Assembly: GCA_036505275.1 (NCBI GenBank)
Contig: DASXTS010000114.1
Coordinates: forward strand, 1-30,869
Direction: 5' to 3'
Length of the DNA: 30,869 bases
DNA from: DASXTS01 sp036505275
Lineage (GTDB): Bacteria > Actinomycetota > Actinomycetes > Mycobacteriales > Pseudonocardiaceae
Positions 23,895 to 30,869 of the stretch are shown here, piece after piece. The notes under the pieces are model-generated. The model did not search any database. It worked only from the letters and a program-made list of their open reading frames with translations, and was not told the DNA's origin. The position numbers were made by a program, and so were the translations under genes. Numbering within the stretch: position 1 is the first letter of the stretch; the number at the start of each line of letters is the position of its first letter.

Positions 23895-24198
23895 GGCACC
23901 GCCCTTCCCTGGTCCCGCGTGCCCTGTCCTGCACGCCAGTATCAGCCGCCCGCGCTCACGCGGCCTCACTCTCCCGACGGAGCACGCCCGGCCGGGCGCC
24001 CACGGCAGCGGGGCAAAGTTCGGCGCAGTGCACCGGGCACAGTGGAAGGAGCGGGACCGTTCCGGCTGGAGGCCGGCGCGGCGTTACGGCGTGGGTCACC
24101 GGCTTCAGGCGAGCCGTGCTGCGGTTGGATTCGGCGGTGGACCGGCGTTGCGGGTCTCGGGCGCGGCGCAGTGGCCACCACAGGAGGCGAGGGCTGCC
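23895..24198. other. Divergent intergenic region, kinase / PP2C
   Basis: About 300 bases between two divergent genes. It must hold both promoters, but I find no clear -10 box or strong palindrome. A longer in-frame extension of the PP2C gene exists (from 24028), but its residues do not resemble the family. AGGAGG at 24182-24187 lies upstream of the chosen PP2C start. Confidence 0.45.
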
Positions 24199-24969
24199 AT
24201 GACCTACATCGCGGTCAGCGGGCTGAGTCATGTTGGGCTGGTGCGCGAGAGCCACGAGGACAGCCTGGTGGTCGGCCCGTGGACACTGTGCAGCATTCCG
24301 ACCGACAGCCCACAGACCCTGGTGTTCCCGCTCCAGACTCCGCTGGTGGTGGCGGTCGCAGACGGGCTGGGCGGGCACCCCGGCGGTGAGCTGGCCAGCG
24401 GGCTGGTGGTGCGCCTGTTGGCGCGGGCGGGTCCGTCGCTGAACGACGAGCAGGCGATCCGGGAGGCGTTGGACGACTGCAACCGGATGCTGTACCAGGC
24501 CGCCGCAGCCAACCCGGAGCTGACCACGATGGGCACCACGGTCGCTGGCGTCTCGGTCATCCCCGACCGGCTGTTCGCCTTCAACATCGGCGACAGCCGG
24601 ATCTACCGCGTCGTCCCGGATGGGCTCGAGCAGGTCAGCGTCGACGATCGGCCATCGCAGCGTGGGCTGCCGTCCGGCATCGTCACCCAGACCCTCGGCG
24701 GGCATGACGAGTACGCCCCCATCGAGGCCCACCTGACCAGCTGGCCGATGCCGACCGACGAGACTGTGCTGATCTGCTCCGACGGCCTGACCGACGCCGT
24801 GCCCACCCCCAGGCTCGCCCAGATCCTGCGTGAACACCGGGACGGCCGGGCCACGTTCGAGCTGTGGAAGGCGGCGATCGAAGCCGGCGGCCCGGACAAC
24901 ATCACGCTCGCCCTGGTCCGGGTGGCCAGCCAGGACGAGCCACCCCCAGCCACCCCAGCCACCGAATGA
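24199..24969 (+). CDS. PP2C-family serine/threonine phosphatase
   Basis: A 256-residue soluble Mg/Mn-dependent phosphatase. Motifs in order: VGLVRESHEDS (the usual RxxNEDs, with His in place of Asn), VADGLGGHPGGELAS (metal-binding Asp), TTMGTT, FNIGDSRIYRV, ICSDGLTDAV and GGPDNITLALV. All metal-binding Asp residues are retained, so it should be active on phosphoproteins, typically those made by Hanks-type kinases. No kinase gene is within the window. ATG at 24199 is preceded by AGGAGG, about 12 bases away. It lies 57 bases before the lipoprotein amidase, which suggests a link to cell-wall control, though the amidase also seems to have its own promoter. Confidence 0.93.
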   Translation: MTYIAVSGLSHVGLVRESHEDSLVVGPWTLCSIPTDSPQTLVFPLQTPLVVAVADGLGGHPGGELASGLVVRLLARAGPSLNDEQAIREALDDCNRMLYQAAAANPELTTMGTTVAGVSVIPDRLFAFNIGDSRIYRVVPDGLEQVSVDDRPSQRGLPSGIVTQTLGGHDEYAPIEAHLTSWPMPTDETVLICSDGLTDAVPTPRLAQILREHRDGRATFELWKAAIEAGGPDNITLALVRVASQDEPPPATPATE

Positions 24970-25012
24970 CTCCGGGCGGTCCAGAGCACGATCCGCCTTA
25001 ACGGATGCCAGT

Positions 25013-25018
25013 TAGGCT
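25013..25018 (+). promoter_or_regulatory. Putative leaderless -10 box of the amidase gene
   Basis: TAGGCT fits TANNNT and lies eight bases before the GTG at 25027, where no ribosome-binding site is visible. This spacing is typical of leaderless actinobacterial transcripts. Confidence 0.45.
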
Positions 25019-25026
25019 CCGCGACC

Positions 25027-25953
25027 GTGCTGATGCGGTCAATTACGCAGGTGCTCACAACGGTTGGCTTGGCGGCCGCACTTCTTGCGGGCTGCCAGTC
25101 GGGCTCGGCTGTGTCGCCGTCCCCGGTGGTCACACCAGAGCCCCCCAGCCTGGAGACCGCCGCGCCGGAGACCAGGACGGCGGCCGGGATGGCGCCGGAT
25201 ACGGCCGGGCCGGGCACCGGGACGCCGGGCACCAGGACGCCGGGCACCACTACGGTGCCGAGCACGGCGGCGCCACGGACCACCACGTCGAAAGCCACCA
25301 CGCCGGCTGGCTTCACCGTGGTGCTCGATCCGGGCCACAACGGCGGCAACGCCTCCCATCCCGAAGTGATCAACCAGCTGGTCCCGGCCGGCCGCGGCCG
25401 GACCAAGCCGTGCAACACGGTCGGCACGTCGACCGACGCTGGGTACGCCGAGCATGCCTTCACCTGGGACGTCGCGCTGCGGGTCCGCGAGCTGCTGACC
25501 GCGCGCGGGGTGCGGGTTGTGCTGACCAGAAGCAGCGACACCGGCGTCGGCCCCTGCGTCGACGAGCGAGCCGCGATCGGCAACGCGGCGGCCGCGGACG
25601 CCGTGGTGTCCATCCACGCCGACGGCGCGGCAGCGGATGCCCGCGGATTCCACGTCGCCTACTCCAGCCCGCCGCTGAACGCCGCCCAGGGCGAACCGGC
25701 ACACTCGCTGGCCGCGGTAGTACGCGACGCGATGACCGGCGCGGGCTTCCCGACCGCAAACTACATCGGTTCCGGCGGGCTCGACGGCAGGGACGACCTT
25801 GCCGGACTGAACCTGTCCGAGCGTCCAGCAGTGCTCGTCGAATGTGCCAACATGCGCAACCCCGGCGAAGCGGCCACCGTGTCCTCCGCCGCCGGCCGGG
25901 CCCGATACGCGGCGGCCATCGCCGCCGGCATCCTGCGCTGGCTCGGCGCCTAG
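25027..25953 (+). CDS. Lipoprotein N-acetylmuramoyl-L-alanine amidase (Amidase_3)
   Basis: A 308-residue cell-wall hydrolase cutting between MurNAc and L-Ala. A lipoprotein signal ends in LLAGC with C23 as the lipidated residue. A Thr/Pro/Gly-rich linker (~25-95), partly built from 15-bp repeats, tethers the enzyme. The catalytic domain has Zn ligands H104 (LDPGHNGG), E142 (YAEHAFTWDVA) and H197 (VSIHADG) and the catalytic E272 (VLVECANMRNPGEA). A Cys pair (TKPCNTVG and VGPCVDE) recalls the disulfide of mycobacterial Rv3717-type amidases. The start is GTG 25027 because of the leaderless -10; ATG 25033 is the alternative. Membrane anchoring is unusual compared with secreted Rv3717. Confidence 0.92.
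   Translation: MLMRSITQVLTTVGLAAALLAGCQSGSAVSPSPVVTPEPPSLETAAPETRTAAGMAPDTAGPGTGTPGTRTPGTTTVPSTAAPRTTTSKATTPAGFTVVLDPGHNGGNASHPEVINQLVPAGRGRTKPCNTVGTSTDAGYAEHAFTWDVALRVRELLTARGVRVVLTRSSDTGVGPCVDERAAIGNAAAADAVVSIHADGAAADARGFHVAYSSPPLNAAQGEPAHSLAAVVRDAMTGAGFPTANYIGSGGLDGRDDLAGLNLSERPAVLVECANMRNPGEAATVSSAAGRARYAAAIAAGILRWLGA
25210..25254 (+). repeat. 15-bp tandem repeat in the amidase linker
   Basis: Three 15-bp units (CCGGGCACCGGGACG, CCGGGCACCAGGACG, CCGGGCACCACTACG) in frame, encoding PGTGT, PGTRT and PGTTT in the linker between lipobox and enzyme domain. Confidence 0.9.
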
Positions 25954-26337
25954 TGTCGTGTAACCGAAGTCTTGTACCCATCTCCGGCGCCCACAGCCCC
26001 TTCCCAGCCGAGCGCGACCGGGAGACCTCGCGGGCCATCGGGAGGAGCTGTTCTTGGCGGACGCGGGAGTCACCGGGCTTGATCCTCGCGTGGTCCATCC
26101 GGACCAGGACGCTGTTCGGGCCGATCGGCGGCCTGTGCAGCTCAAGGTGCCATCACTGTCGCGGCAGCCGATCTCCACGGCCAGCCGACCCCTTGCTCGA
26201 TGACCACGGGGATCTGCAGCTCGTAGACCTCGCCGGGGTGATGGCTCCTCCCGGTCGTGCGGGTGGATGGGCGTGGGCGGGGAGCTGACCGGGTCCGTGC
26301 GTCGTGCGAGGCGCGCGATCCGAAAAGGAGCAGGGTA
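25954..26337. other. Intergenic stretch with possible gene debris
   Basis: No intact gene. The minus-strand frame around 26140-26240 encodes HPGEVYELQIPVVIEQGVGW, which looks protein-like but matches no family I recognise. Another minus-strand frame ends GDGYKTSVTRH-stop right at the amidase end (about 25952-25990), and the adjacent GTTACACGACACTA is reminiscent of an insertion-sequence end. Neither is enough to name a gene. Confidence 0.35.
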
Positions 26338-26371
26338 GGGCCGGCCGAGGACCGAGGCCCCCGGCCGGCCC
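26338..26371 (-). terminator. Terminator hairpin after the osmC-type gene
   Basis: GGGCCGGCCG and CGGCCGGCCC form a perfect 10-bp stem with a 14-base loop, starting 11 bases past the stop of the OsmC-family gene. On the transcript a short T-rich run (CCTTTTC) follows some ten bases later. A typical GC-rich actinobacterial terminator. Confidence 0.75.
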
Positions 26372-26382
26372 GGTGGGCTGCC

Positions 26383-26952
26383 TCAGTCCGTGTCGATCTC
26401 GATCCGAACCGGCACGTGGTTGGTGAGGATGTCGTACACGGCCGACCGGGCCCTGGACTGCTCGACCAGCGCACGTAGCTTCTCGGCCGGCGCGTCGCCC
26501 TTGACCGTGAAACGGACGGTGATGTCCTGGTAGCCGTTGCGGACGTCGGGGTCGAGCCCCAGGATGCCGTTGAGGTCGATGTCGCCGGACACCGTCGAGC
26601 GGACCTCGGTGAGCCGTACGCCGCGTGCGGCGGCGATGTTGGCCAGGCCGGCGGTCAGGCAGGCAGCGAGCGCGTGCAGAACGAACTCCACCGGGGTGGG
26701 GCCGTTGTCCCGGCCGACCAGGACGGCGGGGTGGTCGGCGTTGAAGTGGAAGCTGCGCTCGTGGGTGCGCTCCTCGCCCACGCCGTAGTAGTCGTGGATG
26801 GTGCCGCGGCTGTGGGTGCCGCTGATCCACTCGTTGCGGGCGCGGAACTGGAACTTCGCGGCCTGCGGTGCGGCCTTCACCGCGTCCAGGGTGGCGAACA
26901 GGGTGGCCGTGTCGACGCCATTGCGGATAGCGCCGTCGAGGGTGGTGGTCAT
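26383..26952 (-). CDS. OsmC/Ohr-family protein
   Basis: A 189-residue OsmC-fold protein; family members reduce organic hydroperoxides or bind thiols. Recognisable blocks are WISGTHSRGTIHDYYGVGEE, the substrate-site GPTPVEFVLHALAACLTAGL with one Cys, and VRFTVKGDAPAEKLRALVEQ. The second redox Cys of classical OsmC/Ohr, expected in the region RSAVYDILTN, is absent (Ser/Val there), so a standard two-Cys peroxidase cycle is unlikely. ATG at 26952 is preceded by AAGGAG. It lies 71 bases after the FAD oxidoreductase gene and is probably co-transcribed, ending at a strong hairpin. Confidence 0.9.
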   Translation of the reverse strand: MTTTLDGAIRNGVDTATLFATLDAVKAAPQAAKFQFRARNEWISGTHSRGTIHDYYGVGEERTHERSFHFNADHPAVLVGRDNGPTPVEFVLHALAACLTAGLANIAAARGVRLTEVRSTVSGDIDLNGILGLDPDVRNGYQDITVRFTVKGDAPAEKLRALVEQSRARSAVYDILTNHVPVRIEIDTD

Positions 26953-27023
26953 TTCGGTTCTCCTTGGGTGTTGCTGCGCGGGCGCGCAGGTCCGGTGGTG
27001 GTGCCGGTGCGGTGGTCCGCCGA

Positions 27024-28214
27024 TCAGGCGGCGAGCTCGCGCGCACCCGGCGCGGGGCGCGCGGCCCAGAGGGCCGACTGCACGTCGATGGCCCTGGCGA
27101 GCCGCTTCTGCAGCTCGGCGAACCGGGGCACGGGCGGGTACCCCGACAGCGCGCAGGTCAGCTCGAAGACCTCGCGGAGGGCGTCGTCGCGCCGGCGCTG
27201 GTAATTGGCCATCGCCGTGGGCTCGTCGGCGTCACCGCGGAGGACCTCGTCGAGGGCGACCGCGAGCAGTTCGGCGTCGCGGTAGGCGTCGGTGAGGCCG
27301 TGGCCGGTCACCGGGTCGCGGTGGTACCCGGCGTCCCCGACGAGCGCCCATCCGGGGCCGTGGGCCCGCCGCAGCTGGTTCGGGTTGCGCATCGTGCCGC
27401 TGACGTCGGAGGTGCGCCGTCCGGTGCGCAGCCGGGCCGCCAGGTCGGGGGCGGTGCGCTCGAGCTCGGTGGTGAACGCGTCGGTGCGGGACGCCGCCCG
27501 GCGGCGGGCCGCCCTGGCGTCCTGGGACGGGGTGGTGACCCAGACGCAGGCCTCACCGTGGTGGGTCGGAAAGACCCCGACCAGGGCGCGGTCGGCGAGG
27601 AAGAGCTCGATGGCCGGCCACGGGATCCCGGCGAAGTAGGCGTACTGCGCGGCGCCCCCGTCGCCCCGGCTCTCGACGACCTCGGCCCCCACCGAGCGGG
27701 CCACCTTTGAGGCGAGACCGTCGGCCCCGACGACGAACCGGGCCTGCACCTCGACCGGGGCACCGGTGCGGTCGTGGCCGCGTACCCCGACGGCCCGCCC
27801 GGTGGCGTCGGTCGCGACGCCGGTGACCGTCGTCCCGGTCCGCAGCCGGGCGCCGGCGTGCGCGGCCGCCTCGGCGAGGAGCGCGTCCAGGATGTGGCGG
27901 CGGGGTGCGACGAGGAGGTCCACCCCGGCCCGGTCCTTGATCTGGTGGGTCACGGACGCGCCCGCGGCAGTGAACGTGACCTGCCGGATGGCCGGGGCTC
28001 CGCTGGACAGCACGGCCGGGAGCAGGCCCCAGCGGTGCAGCTGCACGACGCCGGTGCGGGCGATCTGGTGGGTCGACACGGTGTCGCTGGGGAAGACGGC
28101 CCGGTCGACGAGGACGACGTCGTGTCCGAGTCGGGCCAGCAGCATCGCGGTGGCGGCGCCGGCGGCGCGGGCGCCGACCACGACGACGTCGTGGCGGTGG
28201 CGGTGGATCGGCAT
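27024..28214 (-). CDS. FAD-dependent monooxygenase/geranylgeranyl-reductase-like oxidoreductase
   Basis: A 396-residue flavoprotein of the PHBH/GG-reductase superfamily. The FAD Rossmann motif is VVVVGARAAGAATAMLLARL followed by VVLVDR. The second motif is FVVGADGLASKVARSVGAEV, and the third (GD motif) is WALVGDAGYHRDPVTGHGLT. Such enzymes hydroxylate or reduce small hydrophobic substrates; the substrate is unknown. ATG at 28214 is preceded by GGAG. It is the first gene of an oxidoreductase-osmC pair and is divergent from a large STAND-type regulator, which is its probable controller. No membrane segment is seen. Confidence 0.9.
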   Translation of the reverse strand: MPIHRHRHDVVVVGARAAGAATAMLLARLGHDVVLVDRAVFPSDTVSTHQIARTGVVQLHRWGLLPAVLSSGAPAIRQVTFTAAGASVTHQIKDRAGVDLLVAPRRHILDALLAEAAAHAGARLRTGTTVTGVATDATGRAVGVRGHDRTGAPVEVQARFVVGADGLASKVARSVGAEVVESRGDGGAAQYAYFAGIPWPAIELFLADRALVGVFPTHHGEACVWVTTPSQDARAARRRAASRTDAFTTELERTAPDLAARLRTGRRTSDVSGTMRNPNQLRRAHGPGWALVGDAGYHRDPVTGHGLTDAYRDAELLAVALDEVLRGDADEPTAMANYQRRRDDALREVFELTCALSGYPPVPRFAELQKRLARAIDVQSALWAARPAPGARELAA

Positions 28215-28304
28215 TGCGGTCGCTCCAGGTCAGGGGCCTCGCGCTGACGGAGACCCCGTCGCCGCGCTGTCCAGGTCAGCGTCGGGGACGGCGCCCGGCA
28301 CCAC

Positions 28305-28351
28305 ATCCGTGCGACGCACGGATCCCTGCACGGATCTCTGCACGGACGCCG
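28305..28351. promoter_or_regulatory. Operator-like palindrome plus 12-bp direct repeats
   Basis: ATCCGTGCG-A-CGCACGGAT (28305-28323) is a perfect 9-bp inverted repeat around one base. The half-site GCACGGA recurs at 28316, 28328 and 28340, each 12 bases apart. The array lies in the 158-178 bp gap between the divergent oxidoreductase and the STAND regulator, close to the regulator start. It is a good candidate for cooperative binding by the LuxR-type HTH of that regulator; binding is inferred. Confidence 0.7.
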
Positions 28352-28392
28352 GCTCCGTATCGCACGGCCCGATGCCGTTGGACACTGTTGAG

Positions 28393-30869
28393 ATGGGCTC
28401 CCACGGCGATCGCACGGCTGAGCGGCTGGCCCGGGCTGGCGTCACCGAGCGGGAGGCCGAGGTGTTGTCGGCGGTCGCCGATCGGCTGCGGAACCGCGAG
28501 ATCGCCGAGCGGCTGCATCTCTCGGTGCGGACCGTGGAAAGCCACATCGCGGCCCTGCTCCGCAAGCTCGGCGTCGACGACCGGGCGGCGCTGGTGGAGC
28601 TCGGTGCGCAGGCGCGGCGGACGGCGGCCGCCCGATCCGCCTTTCCCGTGCCGCTGACCAACCTCGTCGGCCGGGAGAGGGAGACGGACGAGCTCACGGC
28701 GGTGATCGACGGCCACCGCCTGGTGACGCTCGTCGGTCCGGGCGGGGTCGGCAAGACCCGGCTCGGGCTGCGCGTCGCCACGGTCGTCGCGACGGTCTAC
28801 GGCGACCGGTTCCCGGACGGCGCCCGGCTCGCCGATCTGGCACCGGTGGGCCCGGAGCTGGTCGAGGACACGCTGGCCCGGGCGCTGGGCGTCGTCCCGC
28901 AGCCCGGGTGGCCACTCCGCGACGTCCTGCGCGAGGTTGCCGCCGGGATGCACTGCCTGCTCCTCGTGGACAACTGCGAGCACGTCGTCGCCGAGGCCGC
29001 CGAGATCGTCGCGGACCTGCTCACCGCGGGCAGCCGGCTGAGGGTGCTCGCCACCAGCCGCGAACCGCTTGGCGTCCCGGGCGAGCTCACCTACTGGGTG
29101 CGCTCGCTGCCGGTGCCGCCGCCAGACGACGCCGGCCGCGCCGCGACCGCCGGCAGCTACGACGCCGTTCGCCTGTTCGTCGACCGCGCGGCGGCGGCTG
29201 CGCCCGGCTTCGAGCTCACCGACGCCGTCGCCCCCGCCGTGTCGGCGCTGTGCGCGCGGCTCGACGGGCTGCCGCTGGCGATCGAGTTGGCCGCCTCCCG
29301 GGTGCGCAGCTTCGGGCCGGTCGGGCTCGTGGAGCACCTCGACCGTCGCTTCGAGCTGCTCTCGGCCGGTGTCCGGACCGTCCCGCCGCGGCACCGCACG
29401 CTGCGCGCCGCGATCGACTGGAGCTACGGGCTGCTGGACGACGAGGAGCGGACGCTGTTCGACCGGCTTGGAGTGTTCCCGGCCGACTTCGACCTCGCGG
29501 GGGCGCAGGCGGTGTCCGCGAGCGGGCACCCGGGCAACCCGGCCGTGATCACGGTGCTGCCCAGGTTGGTGGACAAGTCACTCGTGTCCAGCGGTGGCGG
29601 CGGCACACATCGCTACCGGCTCCTGGAGACGATCCGGGCATACGCCGCCGAACGCCTGGCCGACTCCGGCGCCGGACCCGCCGCCCGAGAGCAGCACGCC
29701 ACCCACTACCTCGCCCTGGCAGAGCACGCCGCCGCGCAGCTTCGCAACGCGGAGCAGCGCACCGGGCTCGCCCGGCTGAGCGCGGAGCAGCCGAACCTGC
29801 GCGCCGCGCTGGCCCAGACAGTCGCCGCCGCCGACCGGGAGTCCGCGTGGCGGTGGATCGCCGCGCTGCAGCGGTTCTGGGACATCACCGGGCAGCGCCG
29901 CGAGGCCGACCAGTGGATCCGGGCGGCGCTGGCGCTCGGCGACCCGCCCGCCACCCCCGAGGCCGTCGCCGGCCTGGCCGCCGCCAGCTCGGTCCTGCAG
30001 GCGTCGGACTCGCGGGCGGCCTTTGACCTGGCCGAGCAGGCGGCGCGGCTCGCCGCCGGGCTCGACGACCTCAGCCGCGCCCGGGCCGCCCGCGCGGTCG
30101 CGATGGGGGCGATGTGGGTCCGGCCCGAGCTCATGTTGCCCGCGTTGCACGACGCGCTGGTCCGCTTCGGCGATCGCGATTCCTGGGAGCGCGCGCTGAC
30201 CATGCGGTGCCTCGTGCAAGCCGGCAGCGACCTGACCGAGGCGCTGCGGTGGGGGCGGGCGAGCACGGCGCTGTTTCGCAAGGTCGGTGATGACATGTCC
30301 GCGGCCAACACCCTGTTCATCATGGCGCAGCAGTCGATCTACGCCGGACTCGCCGATGACGAGGTGCACCACTGGTTGAGCGAGAGCAGGATCCTCGCCG
30401 ATGCGACCGGCAGCGAGGAGGACCAGGTACACGCGTCGATCGGCTTCGGGCAGCTGGCCTGGCTGCGCGGCGACCACGACGGTGCCGCCCGGCTGATGGA
30501 GACCTGCCTGCCGACGCTGCGCAGGCTCGGTGACCAGCGGTGCACCGGTCGCGCGCTCTACACGCTCGGGCAGCACGCGCGCGAACACGGGCAGCTCGCC
30601 CGCGCCGACGAGCTGCTGAGAGCCAGCGTCGAGGCGATCACGCTCGCCGGCCAGTCGATCGTCCTCGTGAACGCCCTCGAGGCCCTCGCCGCGGTCCGTT
30701 GCGCCCGCGGCGACCCCCGGCATGCCGCCCTGCTCCTCGGCGCCGCACAGGCTGCGCGGAATTCCGCGCCCGTGCACAGCCGCCCCGTTCAGCCACCGGA
30801 GGAGCACCTGCGGGGATCCCTGGTCCGTGCCCTCGGCCCGGCGGCCTTCGACGCCGCTCACCGCGAAGG
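28393..30869 (+). CDS. Large LuxR-HTH / STAND-ATPase / TPR-type regulator (3' end cut)
   Basis: At least 825 residues, open at the window end. An N-terminal LuxR-type HTH (~14-70: VTEREAEVLSAVADRLRNRE, then IAERLHLSVRTVESHIAALL) is followed by a STAND/AP-type ATPase with Walker A GPGGVGKTRLGLRVA, Walker B CLLLVDNCEHVV, VLATSREPLG and the GLPLAIELAASRV motif. After a winged-helix-like part (IDWSYGLLDDEERTLFDRLG) comes a long Ala/Leu/Arg-rich helical region of TPR type. In LAL/MalT regulators the HTH is C-terminal; here it is N-terminal. Start: ATG 28393 or in-frame ATG 28372, neither with a clear ribosome-binding site. It probably senses a ligand and controls the divergent oxidoreductase-osmC pair. 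Confidence 0.88.
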   Translation, partial: MGSHGDRTAERLARAGVTEREAEVLSAVADRLRNREIAERLHLSVRTVESHIAALLRKLGVDDRAALVELGAQARRTAAARSAFPVPLTNLVGRERETDELTAVIDGHRLVTLVGPGGVGKTRLGLRVATVVATVYGDRFPDGARLADLAPVGPELVEDTLARALGVVPQPGWPLRDVLREVAAGMHCLLLVDNCEHVVAEAAEIVADLLTAGSRLRVLATSREPLGVPGELTYWVRSLPVPPPDDAGRAATAGSYDAVRLFVDRAAAAAPGFELTDAVAPAVSALCARLDGLPLAIELAASRVRSFGPVGLVEHLDRRFELLSAGVRTVPPRHRTLRAAIDWSYGLLDDEERTLFDRLGVFPADFDLAGAQAVSASGHPGNPAVITVLPRLVDKSLVSSGGGGTHRYRLLETIRAYAAERLADSGAGPAAREQHATHYLALAEHAAAQLRNAEQRTGLARLSAEQPNLRAALAQTVAAADRESAWRWIAALQRFWDITGQRREADQWIRAALALGDPPATPEAVAGLAAASSVLQASDSRAAFDLAEQAARLAAGLDDLSRARAARAVAMGAMWVRPELMLPALHDALVRFGDRDSWERALTMRCLVQAGSDLTEALRWGRASTALFRKVGDDMSAANTLFIMAQQSIYAGLADDEVHHWLSESRILADATGSEEDQVHASIGFGQLAWLRGDHDGAARLMETCLPTLRRLGDQRCTGRALYTLGQHAREHGQLARADELLRASVEAITLAGQSIVLVNALEALAAVRCARGDPRHAALLLGAAQAARNSAPVHSRPVQPPEEHLRGSLVRALGPAAFDAAHRE

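Noticed and set aside
24022..24052. GTGC/GCAC inverted pair in the kinase-PP2C gap
   Set aside because: Four-base arms are expected by chance in GC-rich DNA.
28276..29529. Minus-strand open frame opposite the STAND regulator
   Set aside because: Antisense to clear Walker A/B and HTH motifs; the composition is that of a shadow frame.

Overview
The window is GC-rich chromosomal DNA from an actinomycete. Evidence for this is the strong GC bias at third codon positions, frequent GTG starts, 4-bp start/stop overlaps, several TANNNT -10 boxes placed for leaderless transcripts, a mycothiol-type enzyme remnant, a two-domain HemD regulator of the kind seen in mycobacteria, and Rv3717-like cell-wall amidase chemistry. 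The gene set would suit a Micromonosporaceae or Pseudonocardiales genome, but I cannot fix the genus. I see no rRNA, tRNA, CRISPR array or intact insertion sequence.

Region 1 (1-10.5 kb, minus strand) is a complete assimilatory nitrate/nitrite module: nitrate transporter (narK), molybdopterin nitrate reductase (nasC), a FAD/[2Fe-2S] electron-transfer protein (nasB-like), siroheme nitrite reductase (nirB, nirD), a HemD-winged-helix regulator and a CbiX/SirB-type chelatase that could supply siroheme. Two transcription units are likely, because the same 19-bp promoter-type element lies upstream of narK and of nasB. The chelatase end runs into the debris of a sugar-binding lipoprotein gene.

Region 2 (10.5-13.3 kb) is a patch of gene decay with three recognisable remnants (a mycothiol-type isomerase family C-terminus, an SDR N-terminus, an XRE regulator). 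They lie around an intact Phd/PIN toxin-antitoxin pair and an aldo/keto reductase.

Region 3 (13.26-19.7 kb) holds a DUF1905/YdeI-type protein and a dihydroxyacetone (glycerol) utilisation operon: MIP channel, dhaK, dhaL and a DhaM that carries EIIA, HPr and a full-length Enzyme I on one chain. A divergent IclR-family regulator has a clear TTCGACA-A-TGTCGAA palindrome in the shared promoter region.

Region 4 (19.75-26 kb) has a histidine kinase, a response regulator and an MMPL transporter in one minus-strand operon, then a PP2C phosphatase and a lipoprotein Amidase_3 cell-wall hydrolase on the plus strand.

Region 5 (26.3-30.9 kb) has a FAD monooxygenase-like protein and an OsmC-family protein facing a large STAND-ATPase regulator with an N-terminal LuxR-type HTH, which is cut by the window end. 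The divergent region contains a 19-bp palindrome followed by 12-bp-periodic direct repeats of the same half-site.

A theme across the window is short in-frame tandem repeats (12 or 15 bp) in linkers or tails of otherwise well-conserved proteins: NasB tail, DhaM linker, histidine-kinase ATP lid and amidase linker.
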